Shown: piece by piece, positions 1-11,202 of the stretch
Layout of the letters: each line of letters begins with the position of its first letter
Numbering within the stretch: position 1 is the stretch's first letter
Source of the DNA: Turritopsis dohrnii
Lineage: Eukaryota > Cnidaria > Hydrozoa > Anthoathecata > Oceaniidae
Direction: 5' to 3'
Assembly: GCA_027922465.2 (NCBI GenBank)
Contig: BQMF02000260.1
Coordinates: forward strand, 1 to 64,000
Length of the DNA: 64,000 nt
The notes under the pieces: model-generated
What the model was told of the DNA's origin: nothing
The model's input: the letters and a program-made list of their open reading frames with translations, nothing else
The model's database searches: none
Translations under genes and position numbers: made by a program

Positions 1-503
1 CTTATCTTGTAGCTCTCTGCCTAGTGGTGGCTTCGGCCGTGCAGAGGGCAACCCATTTAAAAAATATCATTCTGTGCACCATGTTCACATTCCATGCTTG
101 GCTATTGGTGTCTGAGAAAATTTTAAGAAGAATAAATGTAATGCTAAATACATTCGATAAAAACCATTCTTTACGTGTGACCACAGACGATTTTCTCAAG
201 TCGTTTTTGTAAATTTCATTGGTTCTAGTGCCGCATTAAATTCTTATATGAACCTGTAATGCAAAATAATTTGGAAGGTAGTTCGAGAACTGTTGCGTTG
301 CGGAGGATAGGGCATTTAAAAACGAAAACGAAACTTCATAAATGTCTTTTTATCTATTTCCCCCCATTTTAGTCGGTTTTAAGTCCCCATTCCGCGCGCG
401 CGTTTTATTTTACATTTTTTTCAAACTAGCTAAACATCACAACATAAATAACAGAGTACGAATGTACATTTAAAAATCTGAAAACGGATTTCGCTGCTAG
501 CCA
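1..503. other. No gene seen; 3' flank of the collagen gene
   Basis: No convincing coding region. The short open frames on both strands overlap each other and show no family features. The part next to 504 would hold the 3' UTR of the minus-strand collagen gene. There is a short CG-rich run near 393-404. Confidence 0.5.
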
Positions 504-1744
504 TTATGAAAAGCAGACAGGCCCGAGTTCTAATCCAAATTCCTCATTCATGTCTGCTACGTCAAATACAGCAATATCACTGAATGGCAGTTTCAACGTT
601 TGACGCGTCGAGTATTCAAATATCGCTTTATTCCATCTGCCATCTTTTTTGAAGCAGTCATCTTTGAGGACGTTAAGCAGATTCCGACGCCGTGCATTTG
701 TATGTAGTTCTTCGTTTGAACTTGCCAGCAATTTGATGTACGTCATGCTACCACCGAATTCGTCTTTGTAGCCAAACGAATTCTTACAGTGATAGGTGAC
801 GTTTTGACGGACGGCATTACTGCTTAGACGTAGTGACTTGAGTTGGGTGACGTTAGCGTCGTAAATGAACTATGGAAAAATTTTTTATATAAATAGCAAA
901 CACACGTCCATGAGTGTGCAATAGACGTATGACGCGCGAAAGGTGCAAAACATAAAGCGCCGTGAAAGAGCGATTGACTGTACGAAAATGCGACTGTACC
1001 TTTCGGCTGTTCATAACTTCTTTCATAAACCATATATATCTATCTTTCCCATCTTTAACATATTTTCTGTTTTCATACAACGAAACAGTCGGATACACAC
1101 ACGTCTCTAGTGTGGCTGTAAAGTTACAGAATGCCATGAAAGCATCAGATTTGCTGCCACCATTTGGATCGAGCCAATACTTGCCTAAAAGAAAATTAAA
1201 TCCATACGTAAAATGCAATGCGCAAAAGAAATATTTGTTTCAATTTCAATACAATTGCGCATTCAATGATGAGACATAACACGATATGTCGATAATAAAG
1301 TTTAACATTTTATCTCTAACCTGACTCAGAATCTGGAAAGCACATTTGTAAATCTCTGCAAGTCTTCGCTGGGAAATCGAAACTTCCGTCAGGCTTTTGT
1401 TCTGCTTCTATTCGTAATTTCAACTCATCGACATAACGGAATACACCATTTTGATCCGATCTCTTGCTTTTATAATACCTTTGATTATAATAACCATAAC
1501 TATTGTAGCCATAAGAGGGTCCTTTTTCACTTCGCGTATTGCTAGGGTATTGAGTCCACGGAAACATTCCTCCTGGTTCACCAGGTGGTCCTGGTGGACC
1601 AGCTATACCTGCAGGTCCAGGAACACCATATTCACCAGTTGGTCCTCGTGGACCTTGTCTTCCTTTTAAACCAGTTGGTCCAGCATTTCCTGCAGCACCT
1701 GGTTGACCCTCCGGACCAGGCCTTCCACGAGGGCCAACATATCC
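504..1744 (-). CDS. Collagen 3' exons: end of triple helix, telopeptide, COLFI C-propeptide
   Basis: Three exons (1321-1744, 1000-1184, 504-869) join in phase (1, then 0). They encode the last Gly-X-Y repeats, a Tyr-rich telopeptide ([14 protein letters not shown]), a dibasic KSKR site that could be the C-propeptide cleavage point, and the COLFI domain. Diagnostic pieces are [33 protein letters not shown] and the end [10 protein letters not shown] followed by TAA. I count seven cysteines. NVT is the usual glycosylation site before the HCKN motif. This domain drives chain selection and trimerisation in fibrillar procollagens. The frame is intact here, unlike in the middle of the gene. Confidence 0.9.
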
Positions 1745-4700
1745 CTTCAATACAAATTGTACGTAAAAGGATGAGTATGTGAATCGTGTATTTTATCCGA
1801 TAAACCATTACTTACTTCTTTACCAGGAAGTCCCTTTGCGCCGTCCAGTCCATTATCACCTTGTTCACCGTTTGATCCATGCAACCCTGGAACGCCTGTC
1901 ATTCCTCTCCACCCTTTATCACCTTTCTCTCCGCTTTCACCTGTTTTGCCTATGTTACCTTTTTCTCCGCGGATTCCTAGTGCTCCACGTTCACCTTTCG
2001 TTCCTGGATTTCCTGCAGCGCCATCATTACCCTAATGTTACAGAATAGAACGTAAAACCATATATCAACTAGTCAAGTGAAGTAATAAAGAAAATTTACA
2101 AACCAAGGTCCAGGTGCTCCGCCTCTTCCTTTTTCACCCGATTTACCAGCAATTCCTGGTGCTCCAGTTGTTCCTGGCATACCAACAATACCACCTTCAC
2201 CCAAATCACCTTTTTCACCTTTTTCTCCTGGCAGTCCAGGTAGACCGTCTTTACCAGCCTCACCCTATCATATATTTTCTATGAATTACTTCATTTCGTA
2301 TACACTTTCTTGATATTTCAAATAGATTGCAAAAGTTTTGGAATTGAAAATCCAACTCCACTAACGTAGTTGAGAAGCCAACTATCAAGACAGAGAGTAA
2401 GATTATCATAAGTTTAAACCAAAATTAACGAGTAGAAACGATTTATTTCATGCTCATATGATCGGAAAAGTCCTCATTTATATGATGTGAATAAATATAC
2501 ACGTGATGACCTTTTTGTTACGATTTGAGAACAGAACCAATATCTTACGTCAGTTCCTGGTACGCCTGGAATTCCTGGTGGACCAATCGGTCCTTGGAAG
2601 CCAGCTGAACCTTTTTTGCCGGGAATGCCAGGTCTTCCATCAACACCAGCATTACCTTTCGAGCCAACTAAACCTTGTCTTCCGGGAAGACCAGACATTC
2701 CAAGTTGTCCCTGAAAAGTAAAAACTATAGCATAAAATATCAGTGCCCGGTCAAAAAAGTAAATACTTTCCAGTCCACTTACAATCTGTCCAGGGTGTCC
2801 AGTTTCACCAACTTTTCCATTTTTCCCCATTGTACCCTAAACAATCCAAAAGATTGTTGATTGACACATTCATACATCACTAAGGGAACAAAATTTTTGG
2901 TTAGTTACCGGTTGACCGTCTTCACCTGGTTCACCATTAGAACCGTCTTTGCCAGGGTTACCAGGCAATCCGTTTCACCAGGCGAGCCTAGTGGCCCTGC
3001 CACGCCAAATTCCCTTTAGTACCAGGTTTACCACTTGCACCGATAGGACCAGCAGGTCCCCTGTTACCCTGAAATCGCAAAATACTTCCTTTACCCGTGC
3101 TTTGCAGTATGTTGATACTTATTCAACCATTAAAAACAATTCATTTTAATTGTCTAAAAAAGTCACCTGGCCACCTCTACGTCCCATTGGACCTGGCAAT
3201 CCAGATGCTCCTTGTCCACCCTAAATCAATATAACAGTTAAAATAAGTGGCTGTGTGGAAATTGACTATCATTAATCAAGATAAAAATTCTATCTCACTG
3301 ATGGGCCTCTCTTTCCTCGGCTGCCTTTAGCTCCTTTTTTGCCATGTCTCCCTACAAAACAGGTGAATTTTGGATGTAGTTTATTTCATAGAACCTTTCT
3401 TACAAGACAAGAGACACTCAAGAGATGTGGCAAAAAGCATACTCAAATAATCTCCTGATCAGGAATAAATAAAAATGAGAAGTACAAAAAAACCATACAA
3501 CTCCACCAGCTGTTCCATCGAAACCAGCTAAGCCGGGGGATCCTGGTGGACCCTGATCGCCTCTTGGTCCCATTAATCCTTTTGATCCAGCAGGTCCAAC
3601 CATTCCCTAAAAAAACATCCTTTAAAGACTATTGAAAATATGCTATAGAACAATCTTCATGAAAACAAACTTTACCAACGGTCCCGGGCTTCCAGGTGTG
3701 CCAGCAGGACCTCTTGGGCCAGTTGGGCCAGGTTTGCCACGCGCACCATGAATTCCGGCAAACCACGTATTCCAAGCTCTCCTTTAGCACCTGTTGAACC
3801 AGGTGAACCATCTATACCTGGTATACCGTCCGGTCCACGATCACCATCACTACCATCGTCCCCTCGTCTTCCTTTTGCGCCTCGGGCACCCTACACATAA
3901 AGAACAGGGTGATGTAACCAAATTTTTAGATGACAAATGAAAAAGATGAACTAGTACTGATACCGGTCTTCCTTTGGCACCTATTGGTCCTTTTAGGCCA
4001 GGTTTTCCAGTCATTCCGGATTTCCAGGAATTCCAATCATTCCTGGTGGACCTGGCGGTCCTTTAGAGCCAGGAGCACCTTCAGGACCCTCTTCTCCAGT
4101 TTGTCCTGGTTTTCCAGGTGGACCCTACAATAGACATTCCATATTTTACTGTGAGAGTGAATTTACGGAGAAAGTCTTTATTTGTATTTGAGGAAGGTGG
4201 ACAAAAAAATCAATTTACCAATGCACCAGGTCCACCTCGAGGCCCTGGGGTTCCACGGAGGCCTTGAGGGCCAATTTTCCCATTATCTCCTCGTTCTCCT
4301 GGTGCACCTGGATCTCCATTTTTCCCCGGAGGACCAGCTTGCCCAATTGGACCAGGTGGTCCTGTCAACCCTTGCTGACCAGAAGTCCAGGTAGACCAGA
4401 TTCTCCAGGAATTCCATCAGGACCTGTTGGTCCGGCTGGACCAGTTGAACCTTTCATTCCAGATTCACCCTAAAGATGTTCTTAATCATGTCAGTCTTGA
4501 ATAACTAGATGGCTAGTTGCTATTGTTGTTGTAAATTTCCTTACACCTACCTGTTCACCTTTTTTTCCTGATGCTCCATCATCACCAGGCATTCCTGAAG
4601 GTCCACGACTGCCTTTAGTTCCTTGAAGGCCAACAGCACCTCTTTGTCCTCTTGGACCTCGTTGACCTGGATTCCCCGGGCGTCCATCTTTGCCTGGACT

Positions 4701-7700
4701 ACCAGTGATACCTGGTTTTCCAGATTGACCTGGCTTTCCAGTCTGACCAGGTGATCCTCTGTCGCCTGGCGCACCAGTTGCACCAGGTGCTCCGGGAGAT
4801 CCAACTGTTCCTTTCTCTCCCACGATTCCAGGAGCGCCTCTGTCTCCCTGAGATCCTTTTATACCTTGATCACCAGGCATACCAGGATTACCAGGGAAAC
4901 CCATTCTTCCACGTTTTCCTGTCAGACCTGATGGTCCCGTAGGTCCTTCTCGTCCTGGTTTTCCGATTTTTCCAGGAAGTCCAGCAGGACCTGAAGTTCC
5001 AGGATTACCAATGTCTCCAGCTTGACCTTTAAATCCTTTGGCACCTTGTGGACCTATTTCACCTACTTGACCTCGGTTTCCAGCTGGACCAGTTTCACCT
5101 TGCGGGCCAGGAAAACCAGGTTGGCCAACTGGTCCTGGTTTACCAGCTGCTCCCATTGTACCTATTGGTCCAGGCAAACCTTTGGCTCCAGTTTTTCCAT
5201 CTTTCCCTCTCAATCCTTGACTACCTGTTTGACCTTTTAATCCTTCTAAACCAGGAAGACCTCTATCTCCCATTTCTCCTTTCTCCCCCCGTCTTCCCAT
5301 TGCTCCTGGTGTTCCTTTTGGACCAATCAATCCTATTTCTCCAGGTGCTCCGGGAAGTCCATGTTGTCCCTAAAAGTAAAAAGAAATGATCAAACTAACT
5401 GTCTTAAATCGTCAACCTTGTATGAATTCAATTGCAAACTTACAATAGGTCCAGGTGTGCCGGCTGCTCCATCCTGCCCTGGTGGACCCGATGGTCCACG
5501 TCCACCTAATTTTCCTTGTGCTCCAGGAAATCCTCTTGGACCCTAAACAATATAAACTTAAAATCTGAATGGGCTGAAAGTACAACAAGCACGTTTTAAA
5601 ATCAAAAATAAAAGTCCAAAAATGAATATCCTTACAATTGGTCCTCGGTCACCAGGAGCACCATTTTCCCCAGTGTCGCCTTTCAAACCAACATCACCTT
5701 CAACTCCTTTCTCACCAGGAATTCCAGCATCACCTTTTACGCCCTTATATCCTGGTTGTCCATTTCTTCCTGGCAAACCAATGAGCCCCTATACATTTAT
5801 AATGTTATATATATCATACAATGAATGGTTTATGTCAGAGAATCAGAGTTAGTACTAAGTAGCAGGAAAAGCAGGAAAACTGTTGAATATATGAAAACTA
5901 TATAAAAAAACTTAATAACGGAAAGCAATAAGGAAACAATATTCATTACCCTTTCTCCCCTCTGCCCAGGTGCTCCATCTGCACCTCTTGCTCCCCGCTT
6001 ACCCTGAAACAAACAAGATAGTATTATACTCTCCTGACCACCACTCTTTATTGACTTTTTCTTAGTTTTGAAATTTTATTTATCAATACATACACTCAAG
6101 CCATCATCACCAGGATCACCAATTGGGCCTGCTGGACCTACTCCACCCTGAACAAAAGAATGTCCTGAAAACTCAAAATAAATACTACCTCTAGATTGCC
6201 TATAAAAGCACTCAGAATTTATAATTTAAAGATGATGTTGTTTTTTACAATGAATATTCCCAATTTCAAAATAATTTTTGCATCAATGGAAAGCCATTTT
6301 CAATTTCTTTCGACTAGTATATTTTTGTGAAAAATGAAAAAGTGGTTATACAGTTATAACTTTATAAGATATAACATTTTGGCTTCTTTATCTTTTAAAG
6401 ATTTCACATTCTTAAAGTAATCAAGAAATAATAGGAGCATAATTTGAATGAAATTATAATCACTTGTGATATCGCATCTTGAAAAGCAACCTTAAGCCTG
6501 TTTCAGACCTGACGATTACGACGATTACGACGATTGAAATTTAGTGTAATCGTCATAACCGCTGTAATCGTCTAATGTAAACACTTTTGAATTTTACGTC
6601 AATTTCATTATTTTAAGGGCGTGAGGGCACGTGCGTCAAAGGGAAAGAAGTATCGTATATTTGAAACAATTTTGAAGTTGGTATTTTGAGATACTTGAGA
6701 GTGCTCAGGCCTGGCGATTGGCGATTACGACGATTGATATTTTTTTAATCGTCGTAATCGACGTAAATCTTCTGAAAGTTCTTTTGAAGTTTTCGAGTCT
6801 GACGTCAACGGAAACTGAAAGTTTTCACGTCGTGTCGGGAGAGAAAGGCGACAGTAATATCGATATTCTTTGAAGTTTTGGTATTATGTGAACATATCTT
6901 TTGTGAAAAACATTTTCACACAATCTTATATGGCATTTTTTAAACATTGTTGTTTGAAGTCTGTTTTATCTCATTTTCCATTTTGTAGCTAAGAAACGCT
7001 ACTTCTAATGAACCCCGCCCTCTATTAAACGCTGCATCTAAAAGCTGGAGTTTTTAATAAACGCCGCGGTGTGTACTAGAGAAAATATCTTTTTATGATC
7101 ATGAAACAAAAAAAATATAAAATTGATTGAACTTAACTATCACAATTGCATCTTCCTTACCTTCGGTCCAATTACACCAACATTTCCAGGAGATCCGGGA
7201 TTTCCTCTCACTCCCTATCATTAACAAATTGGAAACAATAAATTAAAGTTAATAAATAGATATTCTGTCATGGTTTCTCTGTATTTGTAATTTCTTTGAT
7301 CAGTTACACACTTCGCCGACCGAACCAACTTTTATATTCAATTCCCTGGAAATTCGCCCAATCGAAATGTAAAATGTTGTAGTTTATTAGTACACTTACA
7401 TAAGCTCCTCGAGGACCATTTCTTCCTTGCGGACCATCATTTCCAGCTGGTGCATCTTCTGTATTTGGAGGGATGAAATCATTAACCAGTATACCTCCGC
7501 TTGGTCCAGGACCTTTCACGTCACCCTAAATTGCATTTTCAATTGATTTAATTTTCTTAAAGATGCACTTGTACGAATCACACCTTTCGTCCTCTGCATG
7601 GAATTAGCGATTTTCTGATGAAGTAGATATTTCTTACGCCAACACGCGACTATGTAGTAATATTACACTTACGCCAGTGGTGATAGGATCGATCGGTAGA

Positions 7701-8590
7701 TCTATTATTGGACCAGGTGGTCCGGGTCGTCCTCTTCGTCCTTTTTTACCTGGTTTTCCTTTGGCACCTTCAAAGCCCTAAAAGATATTCAATGGCGAAT
7801 TTTTCGAGTTTTCATCAGATAGTATTTCTCATCCTGTTGATAACTTACTTTAGGTCCTGCATCTCCATCTGGTGCAGATTCACCAGGATCTCCATCTGGA
7901 CCCTGAAGTAAAATAAAGTTTGAACTACATTTGATAAAAAGTATCATTCTCACTTTATCATAAAGGGAGGTTGTTGTCACTGTAATAGATCTAAACGACA
8001 AATTTCAAGTTCACGACCTCATTTTGATGAATTTCTTGCAATATAATTATTGAGGTAATTATTTATTTTTATCAATTATTCATTACTCTTTATGACATTA
8101 TCATAAACGACACAAAATGGAGATCGTGTTCAAATCTATTAATGGACAAAAACGCATCTCACCTTTTCTCCTGGATCACCCACATCTCCAGGATCTCCCT
8201 TGATAAGAATTGTTGTAGGAGGCGGTAAAGGTGGGGTGCACCTCATGAAGCAACCGTCGGAACAACACTTCAATTTTCCGGTACAATCAGCGTCAAGTAA
8301 GCAAGCACCAGGAGCTGGCTCGTTTGGGCATTCTTCAACAATGCGTGGCTCAGGGCATTGACCAGGTTTTTCATTGAGATTTGCTATATAATGAATTAAA
8401 TGTCGCACATAAACTAACCAATATTGTACTACCTTAACTCTTTTTTATATTGCAGTTTATACTGCTTGACTTCAAAGTATACTTTTGAAAAACAAAGACA
8501 AAGCATGTCCTACATACTCAAATCAAACTGTTGGGAACTAAATTGAACCAAGCCAAATAATACTAGCAAGTTGAGTGATGTGAACATCAT
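504..8590 (-). CDS. Fibrillar (clade A type) collagen alpha chain, 25 exons, signal peptide to C-propeptide
   Basis: Secreted extracellular-matrix fibril former. Exons read from splice sites, 5' to 3': 8518-8590, 8163-8383, 7849-7902, 7673-7777, 7400-7525, 7161-7214, 6094-6147, 5950-6003, 5636-5788, 5444-5542, 4551-5369, 4219-4469, 3964-4124, 3676-3890, 3499-3606, 3299-3351, 3167-3220, 2909-3068, 2783-2836, 2549-2710, 2100-2264, 1816-2031, 1321-1744, 1000-1184, 504-869. Order of parts: signal peptide, WAP domain, interrupted Gly-X-Y N-propeptide, long triple helix, Tyr-rich telopeptide, COLFI domain. Many exons are 54 bp or multiples (54, 108, 162, 216), the hallmark of fibrillar collagen genes. 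Exons 4219-4469, 3964-4124, 3676-3890, 3299-3351 and 2909-3068 are short by 1, 1, 1, 1 and 2 bases, which breaks the frame as written. Exon 2100-2264 is 165 bp if the GTAAAT donor is used, adding one residue after Gly-Pro-Trp. WAP plus COLFI is an architecture I know from cnidarian fibrillar collagens. Confidence 0.9.
6500..6850. repeat. Short-motif repeat in a collagen intron
   Basis: Within the 1-kb intron 6148-7160, GATTACGACGATT and its complement AATCGTCGTAATCG recur: tandem copies at about 6512-6537, an imperfect complement at 6547-6572, and a second block at 6717-6765. The two blocks, each followed by similar TTTTGAA...GACGTCAA text, look like two diverged copies of one short element, possibly MITE-like. 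No TSD was confirmed. Confidence 0.5.
8163..8590 (-). CDS. Collagen 5' exons: signal peptide and WAP domain
   Basis: Exon 8518-8590 starts at ATG (8590) in a tandem ATG ATG and encodes a hydrophobic signal peptide ([16 protein letters not shown]). It ends in phase 1 at a GTATGT donor. Exon 8163-8383 follows in phase with a cysteine-rich WAP (four-disulphide-core) domain: CPEP, then [15 protein letters not shown] and MRCTPP. A proline stretch and the first Gly-X-Y triplets come next. In the family the WAP domain sits in the N-propeptide. The start choice is supported by the signal peptide and the phase match. Confidence 0.85.
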
Positions 8591-11202
8591 CTCTCCCCGG
8601 CTGGCAATGAGACGCTCGGTGGTTGTACCAAGCTATCCCAATCTTCCAAGCCTGCACGAGATTCTTCTGACTTGCTCTTCAACTGAGTTTCCTTCTAGTG
8701 TAAAAGTCAATGAATATCATCTCTCAAGAAATCTTTAACTTTAATCGGAAGTGATAATTCAATACTATTCTTTCGAATTTTTTCATTGTATTTTTGAACG
8801 AATCAGAAACGTCAATATCATTGGTTTTTAATTTGGTGTAAAATGGATTGTGCATTACATCCGATATACTTGTGGTTGGACACAAGATTTTATACATATC
8901 AAGGAGACAGAAAAGTTTGTTTCGTGTTAAGGTCACTTCGCACTTATAACCCTCCTCCCTTTTGAGCTTTTGCTGATTCAGCAACCAATTTCAATCTTAT
9001 CAGAAAATTGCTATTCTCCTTTTGAGTAATGGAACACTCACTGGGTATGATTTGGATTGTCAAATACGAAATTTTTTCATGAATTAGGCTTTTCTGATCT
9101 ACAACATCATCAATTTAAATCATCATTGACAGATAATACATTAGACTTGACGATGGACTGGTTTTAGACCTTTTTAAAAGTTCAGTCATGGAAGATCATA
9201 TGTATCAGGAATTCTATCTCGATATTACCTCATTTACGTACGTCTTACTTTCTCTTCAGTACATATAACATTTCAGTAAAGCGTTTCGATAAATCGTTAA
9301 TTTTGTTAAGTTGAAATTTCTATTTGTTTATATTAAATTTCTTATTTTGTACTGGTAATACCAAAGAACAGTTTTGTGTTTTTTTTTTATCTATACACTT
9401 TTAATTCTTTAGTGTCGTAGTTATCTTTCATGAATCAAAAAAAATATTTATAGTAATGTGGACTTAGAAGATAGTAATCCAACCTCCATCTTCCTTATCT
9501 GGCCGAGACAATAAACTGGTGATAATTTTTCATAGACACGTTGTCTTACGCATGCGTGATCATTTCTTTAGTATTCTGGGTTTTTTTAAATAATATTCTG
9601 TCATAACAGTATGGGGTCATAACAGTATTGGTCACATAAGTTGAAGTAACACTTTCAAAGAAAGCATTCCTTATAAGTATATAGTATTCATGAATACTAC
9701 AGACAGTATGTCAACCTCGTACCCAGGGTTTCCTGTCTTTTCGATGTGCGGAAGAAACCTTGGGTACGAGGTTGACGGGAAGCGAGATAACTCAGTATAC
9801 GTGGTCAAAGCTGTGATTAAAGTTAAGAAACGAACGACAACAAAGAAGTCATTGTCTGTGGTTGTTTAGTCAGCAAAACATAAGAATTCTCTGCTCATAA
9901 ACTCATTGATGCGGGATTTCCACTATTTTGATACTCGTGTCGAAATCTAACACCCAATTGGCCAGGTTGATTGATCTTGATACATTTCGGTACGACAAGT
10001 GAATTCAACTTTTTTAAACACATGAATAATTACGTTGAGAACCAATCCATGAACTCAAGTGATATGTGCTGATGCATATATCAAAATACGTAAGTGTAAA
10101 CCATGCTTTATTCACTTTAAACAGTGCCTTGGCACTTTTTTTCAACAGCAATTACAAGTCGTCTTGCACCCAGGTTCGGACATCGTACATATATTTAGAA
10201 GTGCCTAACATTGTCAGAGTTTAAAAGTAAAAAAAAAAACTGGGAAAAAAATTTATTACAAAAACTTTCGAGAACAACAAAGATAAAACAAACAAGTGAC
10301 GTTTATTCATTTACAGATCGTTAAGTTCCACACATATATCATAAACCAGTTTCAGATGACATAAAAACAAGAGAGAGGGAGAACAACACAATAAAATGAT
10401 ATAATGTTATTATGTTACAATCAATACAAAATTGTGAAGGAAGATGAGTAGTTATAAGGAGTGAGAGTAGCTTTCAACCGACCTGCCATTAGACATTTAC
10501 TATAATTTTGTTTGCATAAGTGCAGGCCTTCATAAACACAGGTTTCTCGAAGGAAATCAAGTTTGAATGTATCAACTACTCCCGATAGCCATTGATTCTT
10601 TTTACAATTCTTGAACGCCGGCTGTTTCTAACTTAAGTTTGAAGATTACATGACATGACATTAAATAGGTTTTACATTGCGTCGTGCACCAAAAATAAAA
10701 TAGCTAGAATATTCTAATAGTTGTTTGAGAAAAGATTATAACAATAACTAAAGGATTTTTACACTGTTCATAAAAAGCGTGTGTTAAGCGAACATTTCTT
10801 CGACTATCTTTCACTTCGACCTGTGGATCAACTGTTTAAGAGACTTCTCAAGGATTCGATAACTTGTTCTCATTCACGTTTAAAACGATTCAAAGGTCGG
10901 TTTGTCCGCTTGCAAAATAAAACAGTCAATATGAAAGTTAACGGAAACAAACAGAAACCACTGCACAAATTAAACGGTCAGAAAAAAGTTTCCCCGAAAA
11001 ATTTAAGATCTGGATATAAGTTACCTAACAGTATTACCAATATTGGCGTCTACATTTATAATGTTATGTTAGTTAAATATCAAACACATAATGCTTTACA
11101 ATACTACAATGAAACAATCGTGATATTTTCGAAGGAATGAGGCCCGTATAATTTTCAATCAATAAGCTTCAGTTATATTGGTTATTCGACATTTTTAATC
11201 GA
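8591..11202. other. Intergenic between collagen and TMBIM genes
   Basis: Holds the collagen promoter and 5' UTR side (above 8590), the foldback element at 9710-9776, and AT-rich sequence. The minus ORF at 8724-8984 and the plus ORF at 10781-11140 have no family signature and probably arose by chance. The stretch next to 11203 would be the 3' UTR of the TMBIM gene. Confidence 0.5.
9710..9776. repeat. Short foldback (palindromic) element, copy 1
   Basis: Two 23-bp arms (9710-9732 and 9754-9776) are reverse complements with one mismatch, around a 21-nt loop containing CTTTTCGAT. The outer arm begins GTCAACCTCGTACCCAGGGT. A related copy with longer arms lies at 54789-54885. I read this as a tiny non-autonomous DNA-transposon-like foldback. 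Confidence 0.75.

Noticed and set aside
4182..5389. Several plus-strand ORFs rich in Leu/Gln/Trp across the collagen gene
   Set aside because: Antisense shadows of Gly-X-Y codons.
10781..11140. 119-aa plus-strand ORF
   Set aside because: Lys/Asn-rich, no domain, lies in the 3' flank of the TMBIM gene; probably chance.
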